Shown here: piece by piece, positions 24,903 to 34,702 of the stretch
How the letters are laid out: every line of letters begins with the position of its first letter
Position numbering within the stretch: position 1 is the stretch's first letter
DNA from: Caldilineaceae bacterium
Lineage (GTDB): Bacteria; Chloroflexota; Anaerolineae; Caldilineales; Caldilineaceae
Length of the DNA stretch: 64,000 bases
Assembly (NCBI GenBank): GCA_019637685.1
Contig: JAHBVF010000001.1
Span: 62,001-126,000 of the forward strand
Reading direction: 5' to 3'
The notes under the pieces: generated by a model
What the model saw: the letters and a program-made list of their open reading frames with translations, nothing else
Database searches by the model: none
What the model was told of the DNA's origin: nothing
Position numbers and translations under genes: made by a program

Positions 24903-26861
24903 ATGGGAATTGCAGCAGACATCGCCATTATTGTTGTAGCTGGTCTGGTGGGCGGGGTGATTGCCCAGCGGCTGCGCCAGCCCTTGATTCTGGGCTACAT
25001 TCTGGCCGGGGTGATCGTCGGCCCCTATACTGGCGGCGTGACGGTTGTGGAGGTACACAACATCGAACTGCTGGCAGAGATTGGCGTGGCTCTGCTTCTC
25101 TTCGCCCTGGGGCTGGAATTTTCCCTGAAGGAGCTACGCCCGGTCGCCCGCATCGCTCTCATCGGCACGCCTATCCAAATCGGCCTGTCCATGGCCCTGG
25201 GCTATGGGATCGGCCAGTGGCTGGGGATGAGTTGGATTCACGCGCTCTGGCTGGGCGGGCTGATCGCGCTTTCCAGCACGATGGTGGTGCTGAAAAGCCT
25301 GAGCAATCAGGGACGGATGGGCACACTTTCCAGCCGGGTGATGATTGGGATGCTGATTGTGCAGGACCTGGCCGTTGTGCCGATGATGATTATTCTGCCC
25401 CAGCTCAACGACCCGGAAGCCGGGCTGCCTCTGTTGGGCTGGGCAGCCGCGCGGGCCGCGCTCTTTCTGCTGGTGATGGTGCTGGTGGGTACGCGCCTGC
25501 TGCCCTGGCTTATGCGTCGCATCGCGGCCTGGAACTCCCGCGAGCTGTTCCTCCTCGCCATCACCGCCATCGGTCTGGGTGTGGGCTACGCCACCTATCT
25601 TTCCGGTCTTTCCTTTGCCCTGGGCGCGTTTGTGGCCGGAATGGTGCTCAGCGAGTCGGACTACGGTCACCAGGCCCTCAGCGATATTATTCCCCTGCGC
25701 GATCTCTTCGGTCTGCTCTTCTTTGTTTCTGTGGGGATGCTGCTGGACCCGGCCTTTTTGCTCAACAATCTGGGTGTCGTGCTGGTGGTGGTGTTGGTGG
25801 TGGCCCTGGGCAAGGGGCTGATCTTTGGGGCGATCAGCCATCTCTTTGGCTATCGAAATGTGGTGCCTCTGGCCGTGGGGCTGGGACTCTTTCAGGCGGG
25901 CGAGTTTTCGTTTGTGCTGGCCCGGGTGGGCGTCGCCACCAATTCCATCGACGCCAATTTGTACTCCCTCACCCTCACCGTCGCCATTGTGACGATGCTG
26001 CTGACGCCCATACTCTCCAGCTTCACAGCCCCCCTCTATGCCCTGCGCCAGCGCTGGTTCAAAACTGAGCCAGTGCAGACGGTCAACCTGCCCAAAACCG
26101 GACTCCACGGCCATGTGGTTATCGCCGGGGGCGGGCGGGTGGGCCAGTATGTGGCCCAAGTCCTACAGCGGATGGGGCTGGCCTTTGTGATTGTGGAACT
26201 GGACTTCCGCCGGGTGGAAGAGGCAAAGGTGGCGGGCTATTCGGTCATCTTTGGCGATGCCACCCAGCCCACTGTGCTGGAAGCCGCGGCGATCGAGCAC
26301 GCCCGGCTAGCGCTGGTGACAGTCCCCGCAGTTTTCACGGCCCAACAGGTGGTGGATGCTGTGCGGCTGCTCAATCCGCCTTTGCACATTGTGGCCCGGG
26401 CCGAAGGGCTGGAACAGATGCAGACCCTCCACAGCCACGGGGTCTACGAAGTCGTGCAGCCGGAATTCGAGGCTGGCCTGGAGATGACCCGCCAGGCACT
26501 GCTCCATTTGGACCTGCCCATCAACGATATCCACAGCTACACGGATCAGGTGCGCCAGGAACTCTACGCCCCCCTCTACGAATCCCACGCGAGCTATCAA
26601 TCGCTGGCTCAATTCGAAAATGTGGCCCGTCTGCTGGACGTGAATTGGGTGACACTCCCGGCCCAGAGCGGTCTGGTGGGCTGCACACTGGGAGAGTGTG
26701 CCATCCGTAGCCGCACGGGCGCGTCGGTGGTGGGGGTGATGAGCGACGGCAATTTCACCCCCAACCCGCCACCGGGTCACCGCTTCCAGGCTGGGGATTG
26801 GCTGGCGGTGATGGGGAACAGTGAACAATTGGGCGCGTTCGGGGAATTGGTGGAGGGGTGA
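24903..26861 (+). CDS. Kef/CPA2-type cation:proton antiporter with RCK domains
   Basis: A 652-residue membrane protein. Residues 1-380 hold about 12-13 hydrophobic segments of the Na+/H+ exchanger fold, with the VQDLAVVP motif typical of CPA2 members. Residues about 400-520 are a TrkA-N (RCK) domain, with the nucleotide-binding loop [17 protein letters not shown] and a following acidic residue at VELD. The tail (about 560-652) is a TrkA-C domain. It probably exchanges K+ or Na+ for protons under nucleotide control. The gene starts at ATG 24903 after GAGGAG and ends inside the left arm of a 25-pair palindrome. Confidence 0.92.
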   Translation: MGIAADIAIIVVAGLVGGVIAQRLRQPLILGYILAGVIVGPYTGGVTVVEVHNIELLAEIGVALLLFALGLEFSLKELRPVARIALIGTPIQIGLSMALGYGIGQWLGMSWIHALWLGGLIALSSTMVVLKSLSNQGRMGTLSSRVMIGMLIVQDLAVVPMMIILPQLNDPEAGLPLLGWAAARAALFLLVMVLVGTRLLPWLMRRIAAWNSRELFLLAITAIGLGVGYATYLSGLSFALGAFVAGMVLSESDYGHQALSDIIPLRDLFGLLFFVSVGMLLDPAFLLNNLGVVLVVVLVVALGKGLIFGAISHLFGYRNVVPLAVGLGLFQAGEFSFVLARVGVATNSIDANLYSLTLTVAIVTMLLTPILSSFTAPLYALRQRWFKTEPVQTVNLPKTGLHGHVVIAGGGRVGQYVAQVLQRMGLAFVIVELDFRRVEEAKVAGYSVIFGDATQPTVLEAAAIEHARLALVTVPAVFTAQQVVDAVRLLNPPLHIVARAEGLEQMQTLHSHGVYEVVQPEFEAGLEMTRQALLHLDLPINDIHSYTDQVRQELYAPLYESHASYQSLAQFENVARLLDVNWVTLPAQSGLVGCTLGECAIRSRTGASVVGVMSDGNFTPNPPPGHRFQAGDWLAVMGNSEQLGAFGELVEG

Positions 26862-26919
26862 GGCGTGATGCGTGAAACGTGAGATGGCAGGACGATCTCA
26901 CGTTTCACGCATCACGCCT
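26861..26919. repeat. 25-pair perfect palindrome, GTGAAACGTGAGAT family, copy 1
   Basis: Arms at 26861-26885 and 26895-26919 are perfect complements, built on GCGTGATGCGTGAAACGTGA. It separates two convergent genes and overlaps the antiporter stop codon, so it could terminate in both directions. Confidence 0.9.
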
Positions 26920-26926
26920 CGTACTT

Positions 26927-28036
26927 TTACACGTTCACCGCTGTAGACTTGGACATCTCCCGCACTTCCTCCGCCGTCACTTCCCGGCCCAGTTCGCTGG
27001 AACGATAGATGCCCTCGGAAATCAGCATACAATTGAGCGCGATCTCCGCGGTGGGCAGGAGTTCCACCCGGCCTTCCACCGCCGCGATCCAGTGGTGCTG
27101 GGGGCTGTCGTAGATATCGCCCTGCTCCAACACATTGTGCAGCCGATAGCTGAAACGGTCCAGATTGGCTGTGCTGTCCATATCCAGCTCGCCCACGCTG
27201 CGGAAGAAGCCAAAGGGGGTCAGGCGCACGCCGCCCTCGCTGCCCACGACAACCGAGCCGCCCAATTCATCCAAATGGATGGCCCAGGCTTCGATAATAT
27301 CCAGTGTCATATTGTCAGCCAGGCGCACAAAGCCCAGCCCCAATTCCTCCACACTGTAGCCGCTTGTTTCCCGACGACGCGTGTCCATTGGCATCTCCTG
27401 ATAGGTCTTGCCGGAGATGCGCAGCACATCCGGGTTGCCCAGCAGATAGAGCATTGTGGAGATGTGATAGACGCCCATATCGTAGAGCGCGCCGCCGGTG
27501 GCCGTCTGCTTCTGGACGAACGCGGGCGAGCCGTAGCCGTCCACATAGGGGCGTCCCCGCCGCCGATGGCCCACCGAACGGGCGTGATAGATCTGTCCCA
27601 ACTGGCCGGCGTCGATGAGGGCTTTGGCCGCTTTGGTGTGGTTGGCAAAGTATTCCGCGTTCTGGATGCTGAGCATCTGGCCTGTGCGCTTGGAAGCTTC
27701 CAGCATCGCCTCGGCGTCGGCAAAGGCCCCGGCCATGGGTTTTTCGCAGAAGACGTGCTTGCCCGCTTCCAGCCCGGCCACTGTCATAGGCCGGTGGAAA
27801 TTGTTGTGCAGGCAGACGTCCACGGCCTGGATGTCGTCCCGTTCCAGCAGCTTGCGGAAGTCGGTGTAGACGTGGGGGATGCCGTGCAGGGTCGCCACCC
27901 GGTTGGCCTCGGCCTCGGCCACATCGGCCACGGCCACAACTTCCACGTGCTCCATTTTGCTGTAATTGTTCAGGTGGCTCTTGCCGATCTGTCCCACGCC
28001 GATGACGCCGACGCGGGTTTTGGAGGGATTTGTCAT
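26927..28036 (-). CDS. Gfo/Idh/MocA-family NAD(P)-dependent oxidoreductase
   Basis: A 369-residue sugar or cyclitol dehydrogenase. The N-terminal Rossmann fold shows GVIGVGQIG (residues 10-18), and the EKP motif (FCEKPMA, Lys99) holds the catalytic lysine. The C-terminal domain carries [12 protein letters not shown] with Asp and His near the active site. It lies upstream-adjacent to a sugar isomerase-like gene on the same strand (28152-28931), a frequent pairing in inositol or sugar catabolism. The exact substrate is unknown. Confidence 0.92.
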   Translation of the reverse strand: MTNPSKTRVGVIGVGQIGKSHLNNYSKMEHVEVVAVADVAEAEANRVATLHGIPHVYTDFRKLLERDDIQAVDVCLHNNFHRPMTVAGLEAGKHVFCEKPMAGAFADAEAMLEASKRTGQMLSIQNAEYFANHTKAAKALIDAGQLGQIYHARSVGHRRRGRPYVDGYGSPAFVQKQTATGGALYDMGVYHISTMLYLLGNPDVLRISGKTYQEMPMDTRRRETSGYSVEELGLGFVRLADNMTLDIIEAWAIHLDELGGSVVVGSEGGVRLTPFGFFRSVGELDMDSTANLDRFSYRLHNVLEQGDIYDSPQHHWIAAVEGRVELLPTAEIALNCMLISEGIYRSSELGREVTAEEVREMSKSTAVNV

Positions 28037-28082
28037 CGAAGATAGTCCTTTTGTGATGGGTTGTCGATTGGTCGAACAGTTG

Positions 28083-28148
28083 ATTGGTCCACTGGTTCAC
28101 TGGTCAACGGCAGGAGTCCCCAATCAACCAGTGAACCAATCAACCAAT
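28083..28148. repeat. Palindrome between the oxidoreductase and isomerase genes
   Basis: Arms of 22 bases (28083-28104 and 28127-28148) pair with three mismatches. They are made of the words ATTGGT and CACTGGT. Confidence 0.75.
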
Positions 28149-28151
28149 TGC

Positions 28152-28931
28152 TTACTGCCCCAATTCCCGTTTGATCAGCGCCAGCGTCTTCACCGCCGCG
28201 CCCCGCTCATCCCCGTCGTGGGGGACACTTTCGATGCCCCACGCGCCGCTGTAGCCGCTCTCTTGCAGCAGGCGAAAGGCTTTGGAGAGATTGACCGACG
28301 GGTCGTTGCCGTTTTTGTCAAAGGAGAAGGTTTTGATGTGGGTCAGGCTGGCGTATTGGGCGCAGAGTTCCCAGCCCAATTCCTGTTCGCCCTCGGCCCA
28401 ATTGTTGGTGTCGAAGAGCAGGCCGAGACCGTCCACGGCTTCCAGCACTTTCACCACATTCCGCGGGTGCTTCGTCGGTCCCCAGTGGTTTTCGACGATC
28501 ACCTCCAGCCCTTTGGCTCTGGCCCGGGGAATCAGTTCGTTGTAGCCGTCCACGATAATCTGTAGCATTTCATCGCTGATGGTGTCGACCCGGCCGCCGG
28601 TGTCGATGCGCACTTGGGACGCGCCCAGGAACTCGGCCACATCCAGCCAGGCCGCGGCAACGGCCCGGGTCTTGGCCCGCTCCTCCGCGGTCGGCTCGTA
28701 GATGTGGCCGCCGTCCACGGCCACGCAGCCGAAGGGCAGACCCGTGGCATCCCCCGCGGCTTTCACCGATTCCAGCCAGGCCCGGTCGGTCAGCCCCGGC
28801 TCCAAATGCTTCATCCACGGGTCCAGTTGGGTGAAGCCGTTCTCTTTGCAAAAGTCGATATAGCCATTGATGTCCATCGAGCCGTTCTCGAAGCTGCGAC
28901 GGAAGCTGTAGGAAATGATACTGTAGCGCAT
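28152..28931 (-). CDS. Sugar phosphate isomerase/epimerase-like TIM barrel
   Basis: A 259-residue xylose-isomerase-like barrel. Likely metal ligands are seen in order: Glu in VIVENHWG, Asp in LLFDTNNW, His in HIKTFSFD and Glu in GIESVPH. Related proteins act as 3-keto-sugar or inosose isomerases and dehydratases beside Gfo/Idh oxidoreductases, which fits this pair. It is the upstream gene of the two and is separated from the oxidoreductase by a palindromic repeat. Confidence 0.85.
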   Translation of the reverse strand: MRYSIISYSFRRSFENGSMDINGYIDFCKENGFTQLDPWMKHLEPGLTDRAWLESVKAAGDATGLPFGCVAVDGGHIYEPTAEERAKTRAVAAAWLDVAEFLGASQVRIDTGGRVDTISDEMLQIIVDGYNELIPRARAKGLEVIVENHWGPTKHPRNVVKVLEAVDGLGLLFDTNNWAEGEQELGWELCAQYASLTHIKTFSFDKNGNDPSVNLSKAFRLLQESGYSGAWGIESVPHDGDERGAAVKTLALIKRELGQ

Positions 28932-29011
28932 TGGGGGGTCTCCCTGTGAGGTTTGTGAGTTTGCGTCAATCGAAACAATCGGGCCAAAGCAGAAATAAGC
29001 TCAGGATGAAA

Positions 29012-29473
29012 TCAGTTGCTCCGAACAATTGCACACAGATTCTCTACTTCATCCCAGGCCAACATAAAATCACCTTCCGAAACCGCATCAGGAGATGATT
29101 TACTTGCCGGGTCCAAAAGATAGACAGTGCCAGCTTCGACTCCGACTATCACCACCGCGTGTTGAAAGTATTGATCGCGCCAGCAGGGTAGTTCAGCCGC
29201 CTGGATAAAGGCTATGACAGGCAAGCCGTTTTGAGTAGCTTCGGTTAGTTTTGTCAGTGTGGCTGAGCTATATTCAACAGAAATTGTCCGGCTTTGGATT
29301 CGTTGAATTGTGGATGCAGGCGTCCCAAGATTGGGGCGCACGGATAGAAGTGTGGACAGTTGCCTCTGAGATCGTCCGATTCCGTAATATGCCAGCACCA
29401 TTTGTGCGCAGGCAGGCAAGCAGTTCCCGTCACCCTGCTGCAGGTAAAACGGCACTCTCAAGAGATTCTCCAC
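29012..29473 (-). CDS. C39-like papain-fold cysteine peptidase
   Basis: A 153-residue protein with a complete papain-like site of the C39 type: Gln13 (oxyanion), Cys18 in GNCLPACAQM, His105 in QHAVVIVG and Asp121 in LLDPAS. Classical C39 domains sit on ABC exporters and cut double-glycine leaders; this one is free-standing, without membrane or ATPase parts. Its start lies 44 bases inside the end of an upstream gene with an antitoxin-like N terminus, so the two are translationally coupled. The substrate is unknown. Confidence 0.75.
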   Translation of the reverse strand: MENLLRVPFYLQQGDGNCLPACAQMVLAYYGIGRSQRQLSTLLSVRPNLGTPASTIQRIQSRTISVEYSSATLTKLTEATQNGLPVIAFIQAAELPCWRDQYFQHAVVIVGVEAGTVYLLDPASKSSPDAVSEGDFMLAWDEVENLCAIVRSN

Positions 29474-29819
29474 GACGAATCATCTCCTCGGTGCTGGTAG
29501 ACGTAGGCAGTGTGTTACCGGTAGTGGCGTCGATGTCAATGTGACCAATTGGTCCACGGGGTTCTTGGTTGGGGGCCGTGACCAGGGCATCAAAGCGCCA
29601 GAGAATGTGCCCACTGCGAAGCAAAAGGGTCGGCTGTGCGGCCATCACCAGATTCCCGACATTCTCTACAAGCCAACGGTTGGCCTTGCGTCGGGCGCTG
29701 CGTTCATCCAGAGGCGTTGGTCCAATCACAGTCACACGACTGCCTTCGGGCAGACGTACGCCTGCATCAAGCCAAATCTGCCCATCCCGAATGATCCCCG
29801 TGTAGGTTGCACTTTCCAT
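29430..29819 (-). CDS. Small protein with antitoxin-like N terminus, partner of the C39-like peptidase
   Basis: A 129-residue soluble protein. Residues 1-32 (ATYTGIIRDGQIWLDAGVRL, then PEGSRVTV) resemble the DUF104/AbrB-like N termini of small antitoxins. The second half (RSGHILWRFDALVT, then GHIDIDATTGNTL) resembles a PepSY-like beta unit. I start at ATG 29819 because the homology-like region begins there; the frame runs further upstream without a good start. It overlaps the peptidase gene by 44 bases. A two-gene regulatory or toxin-antitoxin-like role is inference. Confidence 0.6.
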   Translation of the reverse strand: MESATYTGIIRDGQIWLDAGVRLPEGSRVTVIGPTPLDERSARRKANRWLVENVGNLVMAAQPTLLLRSGHILWRFDALVTAPNQEPRGPIGHIDIDATTGNTLPTSTSTEEMIRRGESLESAVLPAAG

Positions 29820-29944
29820 CGAATCGCTCACTTTCCCCCAACCAGCAAACTTGTTACAATAGATATATTCTACACCCAACCGGGCTTTCCAGCAATGGAA
29901 TTCCAATGGCCCATTATTTATTCCCATCCCCAAAGGAGACCCCA

Positions 29945-30328
29945 GTGAAACTTGAGCACGCCGCCATTAATGTACCCGACGTGAAAGCCGCGGCCCAGTG
30001 GTATGTGGACAACCTGGAAATGCGCATTGTCGTGGCCGGTGAAGCCGCGCCCTATATGACTTTCATCGCCGACAGCGCGGGCAGTATGATTGAACTCTAC
30101 ACCCGCACAGACATCGCGCCCCCGGACTACAGCCAGATCAATCCCTTCAACCTGCATTTTGCCTTTGCTGTGGACGATATGGAAGCGGCCCGGGACGCGC
30201 TGGTGGCTGCCGGCGCAACCGTCGTGGATCAGATCACCACCACCCCCGCCGGCGATCAGCTTCTCTTCCTGCGCGACCCGTGGCAGTTGCCCATCCAGAT
30301 CGTCAAGCGCAAGAAGCCGATGATCTAA
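29945..30328 (+). CDS. VOC-superfamily (glyoxalase-like) protein
   Basis: A 127-residue protein with two beta-alpha-beta-beta-beta modules. Likely metal sites are His in KLEHAAINV, Glu in MIELYTR and a later His in LHFAFAVDD. Members include glyoxalase I, dioxygenases and epimerases; the reaction cannot be chosen. The start is GTG at 29945, with AAGGAG seven bases before it; the ATG 33 bases upstream has no such site. Confidence 0.85.
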   Translation: MKLEHAAINVPDVKAAAQWYVDNLEMRIVVAGEAAPYMTFIADSAGSMIELYTRTDIAPPDYSQINPFNLHFAFAVDDMEAARDALVAAGATVVDQITTTPAGDQLLFLRDPWQLPIQIVKRKKPMI

Positions 30329-30337
30329 AGGAAACGT

Positions 30338-30386
30338 GAGGCGTGAAACGTGAGATCGGGTCGTGTAATCTCACGTTTCACGCCTC
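30338..30386. repeat. Palindrome, GTGAAACGTGAGAT family, copy 2
   Basis: Perfect 19-base arms (30338-30356 and 30368-30386) built on GGCGTGAAACGTGAGAT, in the gap before the acyltransferase gene. Confidence 0.9.
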
Positions 30387-30425
30387 TGGTGTGTCGCCAT
30401 TTTGAAAGCAAAGGAGTATTCCCCC

Positions 30426-31619
30426 ATGCCCGCCAACGGCATCGCCTGGATCGACGAAGAATTGGATCGGCTGAAAGAGGCCGGTCTGTATAGCACCATC
30501 CGTACGATTGAATCCCCAATGGGCGCGTGGGTCGTCATTGACGGCCAACGTAAACTCAATTTTTGCGCCAACAACTATCTGGGATTGGCCAACCATCCCC
30601 GGCTGCGGGAAGCGGCCAAAGCCGCCATCGACCGCTACGGCATCGGCCCCGGCGCGGTGCGCACCATCGCTGGCACCACATCCCTGCATATAGAACTGGA
30701 AGAAAAACTGGCCGCCTTCAAAAAAGCCGAAGCCTGTATTACCTTTCAAAGTGGCTTTACCGCCAATCTGGCTACAATCCCCGCGCTGGTGGGCAAAGAC
30801 GATCTCATCTTTTCCGACGAACTCAACCACGCCAGTATCATCGACGCCTGCCGCCTGAGCCGGGCGCAGGTGATCCGCTACGCGCACAACGACGTGGCCG
30901 ATCTGCGCGCCAAAATTGCGGAGAATTCCAGCGACGGGCGCAGACTGATTGTCACCGACGGCGTATTCAGTATGGACGGCGACATCGCACCCCTGGACGA
31001 AATTGTGGCTGTGGCCGAGGCGACCGGCTGCCTGTCAATGGTGGACGACGCCCACGGCGAAGGTGTGCTGGGCGAAGGCGGGCGGGGGATTGTCGATCAC
31101 TTCCATCTGCACGGGCGGGTGGATGTGGAGGTGGGCACAATGAGCAAAGCCTTTGGCGCGGTGGGCGGAATGGTGGCAGGCCGCCGCTCGCTTGTGGAAT
31201 GGCTGCGCCAGCGGGGCCGCCCCTTCCTCTTTTCCAGCGCGATGACAGCGCCGGATGTGGCCGCCTGTATTGAAGCCACAGCAATGCTCCAGGAATCGAC
31301 AGAACGGGTGGAACGGCTGTGGAGCAATGCCAGCCTGCTGAAGGCTGAACTGCAAAAAATGGGCTTTGACACGGGTCTGAGCCGTACACCGATTGTGCCG
31401 GTGATGCTGGGCGAAGCGCCTTTGGCCCAGGAATTCAGCCGCCGTCTCTTTGCCGCGGGTGTCTTTGCCACGCCGATTGGCTTCCCCACTGTCCCCGCGG
31501 GCAAGGCGCGCATCCGGGTGATGAACAGCGCGGCCCACAGCCAGGAGGACTTGGAAATAGGGCTGGCCGCGTTTGAGAAGATTGGCAGAGAATTGGGTGT
31601 GATCAGCGCAACGCCCTAA
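30426..31619 (+). CDS. kbl: Glycine C-acetyltransferase-like alpha-oxoamine synthase
   Basis: A 397-residue PLP enzyme of the alpha-oxoamine synthase group, likely 2-amino-3-ketobutyrate CoA ligase (threonine catabolism). Landmarks are [42 protein letters not shown] and the PLP lysine in [12 protein letters not shown]. BioF and serine palmitoyltransferase share these motifs; no biotin or lipid genes are adjacent, and the [10 protein letters not shown] block fits Kbl best. It starts at 30426 with AAGGAG nine bases upstream. Its stop overlaps the convergent ribokinase gene by four bases. No threonine dehydrogenase gene is in view. Confidence 0.8.
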   Translation: MPANGIAWIDEELDRLKEAGLYSTIRTIESPMGAWVVIDGQRKLNFCANNYLGLANHPRLREAAKAAIDRYGIGPGAVRTIAGTTSLHIELEEKLAAFKKAEACITFQSGFTANLATIPALVGKDDLIFSDELNHASIIDACRLSRAQVIRYAHNDVADLRAKIAENSSDGRRLIVTDGVFSMDGDIAPLDEIVAVAEATGCLSMVDDAHGEGVLGEGGRGIVDHFHLHGRVDVEVGTMSKAFGAVGGMVAGRRSLVEWLRQRGRPFLFSSAMTAPDVAACIEATAMLQESTERVERLWSNASLLKAELQKMGFDTGLSRTPIVPVMLGEAPLAQEFSRRLFAAGVFATPIGFPTVPAGKARIRVMNSAAHSQEDLEIGLAAFEKIGRELGVISATP

Positions 31620-32485
31620 ATCTCGTTTCTGTGGGGAATGGACGGGGCCGCGCCGGGCCGGGTGACACAGATGGCAGCGGCCCGGGTGGCAATTTCCAGC
31701 GCCGAACGGGGATCGTCGCCAGCGGATAGCCTGGCCAGGAAGTAGCCGATGAATGTATCCCCCGCCGCGGTGGTGTCCACCACTTCCACTTTCTGCGCTG
31801 GGACGCGAATGCGCTGGTTGCCGTCGTCGTAAATCGCACCCGCCGCACCCAGCGTCAGGACGACCGTCGCCGCGGGAAAGCGTCTGCGCATCCCGGCCAG
31901 AATTGCCTCCGGCTCGCTTGCACCGGTGAAGGCTTCCCCCTCCACTTCGTTGAGTACAAAAATTGATACCCCATCCAGCGGGTAATCCAATACTTCCACC
32001 CCCATCGGAGCGGGGTTGAAGACGACCCGCAGTCCCCGTGCCCCGGCCAGGCGCAGGATCTCTGGCATGGCGCTGATTTCGTTTTGGAGCAGCAGCCAGT
32101 CCCCCGGCCCAAAGTGGCTCAAAATAGCCGTCGCGTCGTCGGGGGTGAAGGTCCGATTGGCCCCGCCAAAGAGGATAATCGCGTTCTCTCCCCTGGCATC
32201 CACCTGAATCAGCGCGTGGCCGGAGGGGCCGTCGATGACTTCCAAATACTCCACCCCCGCGCCCTCGGCTGCCAACTGTGCGCGCAGCCAGACGCCTTCT
32301 TCGCCCACCCGCCCGGCGTGGCTCACTGCCGCGCCGGCCCGGGCCAGGGCGATGGACTGATTGAAGCCTTTGCCCCCGGAAAATTGCTGGTAGTCGCTGC
32401 TGGCAATTGTTTCGCCGGGCCGCACCAAATGATCCACCCTGTAGACGTAATCGATATTGACTGAACCGAAATTGAGGATTGTCAT
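31616..32485 (-). CDS. rbsK: Ribokinase-family (PfkB) sugar kinase
   Basis: A 289-residue sugar kinase. The N terminus has [20 protein letters not shown] with GGKGFNQ (sugar lid and substrate motif), and the C terminus carries [11 protein letters not shown], where the Asp is the catalytic base and the Gly-Asp forms the anion hole. This matches ribokinase more than fructokinase, but substrate is not certain. It is convergent with the kbl-like gene. Confidence 0.82.
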   Translation of the reverse strand: MTILNFGSVNIDYVYRVDHLVRPGETIASSDYQQFSGGKGFNQSIALARAGAAVSHAGRVGEEGVWLRAQLAAEGAGVEYLEVIDGPSGHALIQVDARGENAIILFGGANRTFTPDDATAILSHFGPGDWLLLQNEISAMPEILRLAGARGLRVVFNPAPMGVEVLDYPLDGVSIFVLNEVEGEAFTGASEPEAILAGMRRRFPAATVVLTLGAAGAIYDDGNQRIRVPAQKVEVVDTTAAGDTFIGYFLARLSAGDDPRSALEIATRAAAICVTRPGAAPSIPHRNEI

Positions 32486-32531
32486 CTCAGTGTCGTCCTA
32501 TCCTTCACAACAGAAGGGAATCGCCTGCGAG

Positions 32532-32744
32532 CTACGCCAGCACTGCCACATATTCGCTGGCCGAATGGGGCGGCGGCAGGGGAATGCCTTCTTCGCGCAG
32601 CATTTCGACGTGCAACCCGATGGCTTCTTCGATGAGAGATAACACTTCCTCCCGTGTATCGCCAACGGCGACACAGCCCGGCAGATCAGGGACGTATGCA
32701 CCAAAACTCTCTTCGCCTTCTTCAATGACAACCATATATTTCAT
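32532..32744 (-). CDS. hicB: HicB-type antitoxin
   Basis: A 70-residue HicB: MKYMVVIEEGEESFGAYVPD, then LPGCVAVGDTREEV, an RNase-H-like partial fold that blocks HicA. The C-terminal DNA-binding domain of longer HicB proteins is absent, so autoregulation may need another factor. It follows hicA by three bases. Confidence 0.88.
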   Translation of the reverse strand: MKYMVVIEEGEESFGAYVPDLPGCVAVGDTREEVLSLIEEAIGLHVEMLREEGIPLPPPHSASEYVAVLA

Positions 32745-32747
32745 CGA

Positions 32748-32936
32748 TTACCCCTTTAGTTGGGCCTGCTTCAAAACACTGTTGAGCGTGCCTGGGGGCA
32801 TTTCTTTGCCCAAATTTCCAGACACCGTGACCAGACCGGCCTTCTGCGGGTGCTTATATTGTCGGTGACTTCCTTTGGTGCGCACCAAATACCAGCCGTC
32901 ATTTTCGATCAGAGTGATAACTTCTCTTACTTTCAT
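32748..32936 (-). CDS. hicA: HicA-type mRNA interferase toxin
   Basis: A 62-residue double-stranded-RNA-binding-like toxin. The active His24 lies in TKGSHRQYKHP, followed by the VTVSGN strand. It should cleave mRNA when HicB is lost. A near-consensus promoter lies just upstream, and a GGTGGC/GCCACC palindrome occupies the leader. Confidence 0.9.
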   Translation of the reverse strand: MKVREVITLIENDGWYLVRTKGSHRQYKHPQKAGLVTVSGNLGKEMPPGTLNSVLKQAQLKG

Positions 32937-32956
32937 TTCAGGTCCGCAGGAATTTG

Positions 32957-32971
32957 GGTGGCAGGGCCACC
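32957..32971. promoter_or_regulatory. Palindrome in the hicAB leader, candidate operator
   Basis: GGTGGC and GCCACC flank AGG, 21 bases before the hicA start codon. It could be a repressor site or an RNA hairpin. Confidence 0.45.
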
Positions 32972-32988
32972 TTTACACCGATAGAAGG

Positions 32989-33017
32989 ATTATACGTTTC
33001 CACAAGGCTTACGTCAA
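32989..33017 (-). promoter_or_regulatory. hicAB promoter
   Basis: On the minus strand TTGACG (33017-33012) and TATAAT (32994-32989) are separated by 17 bases. The -35 box lies inside the 3' end of the upstream methyltransferase-fusion gene, so hicAB has its own transcription start near 32982. Confidence 0.75.
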
Positions 33018-34643
33018 CGACGCTCGCTTAGGTTTCTCCCCCGCCAGAATGACTGTTGTGGGGGGCCACGCCAGGACTTCCCTGCCGTCGTCTACAGGCG
33101 CGTAGAGGGCCACTTTGCCCTGCCAGCGCTTCTCCACAATCCAGGGATTGGTGTAGATGCGGGAACTGTGCGCGGGTTGGTTGGGGTTTTCCAGCACCCG
33201 AAAACCCACGTCGGTCAGGGCCGCTTTCCACTGGCCGAAATCCCAGAAGGCGAAACTTTCGTGCATTTCGCTGGCCCAGTTGGCGGTGTAATCCTTTTTC
33301 GTCATAAATTCTACGGCATGGGCCAGGGGCAGGAAAAATCCGCTGCCGCCAGGGCCAGAGATGGGCGTTGAGTCGTCGATGGGCGCGTGGAAATCGCGCA
33401 CGAAGCGCAGAAAACGGGCGTGGGTGGACAGTTGCTCCAAATGCGCGGCCAGTTCTGCGGATGTGTCAAAAATGGCGTAGGGGTGGGCGTTGAAGCCATC
33501 GGCGTCGTTGAGCCACAGAAAGACCGGGCGTTCCTTCTGCACCGGTCCCACCACATCCCGGATGAGCAGCCGCCCGCCGGGTCGTGTCTGCCGGAACTTT
33601 TCGGCCAGATAGGCGCGCACTGTCGTTTCGCCGTCGTTGTAGGACCAGAGTTCGTGGAGGGTGGAGTTGCAGAGGGTTGTGTTGATGGAATCGGGCTGGA
33701 AGAGGGGCTGGGTGATGTTGCGCTGGTGGAAATGGACAAACGAATCGCCAAAGGCCCCGGCCCGCTGGCGTTCCAGGCCGCGGGCGATGAACTCGCCGGT
33801 GATTTCAATGCCGATGAGGTCGGAGTCGGGAAAGTCGGCGGCGATGCGTTCGAGCAGACGGCCATCCGCGCAGCCTTCGTCCACAATGCGTCCGGGACGG
33901 ATGGCCCAGGCCACGTCCTGATATTTCAGGTCGATGATTTCGTTGTTGCCCATTCCATAGGCATAGGCGCTGTAGTTGCGGCTGCCGGTCAGGTCGCCCT
34001 CGTCGCCCAGCAGGGGGTCTTGCCACAGGCGCAGCAGGCGGCGGGGGACTTCGGGGAACTGTTGCCAAAGCCCCCGACTTTCCGGGTGCAGCGCGCTGGT
34101 TACGGCGGGGTCGTCGGCCCATCCTGGCCCCGCGGCGGCGATGGATTGCACCAGGCGAACCGGTGTGAGCGGGCCGGAATCGTCACCCCATTCGCAGGGC
34201 AAAAGTGCAAAGCCGAGGGCTGCATAGAGCGCGGCCACCTGTGGCGTGGAGCAGACAACCGCGCTGGTTTCCGGTGTCAGGTTCAGTTCACCTTCGCTCT
34301 GCTCGACGATCTCTTTCAGCACAATTTCGGCGAAGTGGGACGTGGGCGGGTAGTGGGGGATGCCGAAGATGCGGTAGCCGACGCCGGTACGCTCGGCCAG
34401 GGCGCGAGCGAAGCGGTCTGCACCGATGGCCCGGATGTGGAAGGGGATGGGGTTGTAGCGGCTGTGGGCCTGGTTGGCCGAGGTGATGGCGTAGACGATA
34501 CGCGTCACTGGGCCGGGCGGCGGCGCGGGGGAGTCCGCGGCCAGACGCCAACGGCCTGGCCGCGTTGTCAGCACGCGGGCCAGGTAGTCTGCCTGAAAGC
34601 GGGTGTGGAGCAGATGGCGTCCGGGAAAGAGAAGGGCGGTCAT
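33009..34643 (-). CDS. Nucleotidyltransferase-like/SAM methyltransferase fusion protein
   Basis: A 544-residue two-domain protein. Residues 1-170 have an adenylyltransferase-like pattern: FPGRHLLHTRFQADYL, then SANQAHSRYNPIPFHIRAIG, which resembles the SAxxSxxxxNPFxxxxR block of NMN adenylyltransferases. The GRFxPxHxGH signature is altered (GRHLLHTRF). Residues about 250-400 form a class I methyltransferase, with motif I RIVDEGCADGR (252-262) and an acidic follow-up IGIEITG. The start at ATG 34643 excludes 33 codons that translate palindromic repeat DNA. The combined function is unknown. Confidence 0.6.
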   Translation of the reverse strand: MTALLFPGRHLLHTRFQADYLARVLTTRPGRWRLAADSPAPPPGPVTRIVYAITSANQAHSRYNPIPFHIRAIGADRFARALAERTGVGYRIFGIPHYPPTSHFAEIVLKEIVEQSEGELNLTPETSAVVCSTPQVAALYAALGFALLPCEWGDDSGPLTPVRLVQSIAAAGPGWADDPAVTSALHPESRGLWQQFPEVPRRLLRLWQDPLLGDEGDLTGSRNYSAYAYGMGNNEIIDLKYQDVAWAIRPGRIVDEGCADGRLLERIAADFPDSDLIGIEITGEFIARGLERQRAGAFGDSFVHFHQRNITQPLFQPDSINTTLCNSTLHELWSYNDGETTVRAYLAEKFRQTRPGGRLLIRDVVGPVQKERPVFLWLNDADGFNAHPYAIFDTSAELAAHLEQLSTHARFLRFVRDFHAPIDDSTPISGPGGSGFFLPLAHAVEFMTKKDYTANWASEMHESFAFWDFGQWKAALTDVGFRVLENPNQPAHSSRIYTNPWIVEKRWQGKVALYAPVDDGREVLAWPPTTVILAGEKPKRASLT

Positions 34644-34702
34644 AGGGCGTGAAAGGTGAAGGGTAACGGGTGTGACAGCGAGCAGGCATTTTCTCGGCAG
34701 AG

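Noticed and set aside
33387..34652. 421-residue plus-strand open frame
   Set aside because: Antisense to the fusion gene; high-GC shadow frame without domains.
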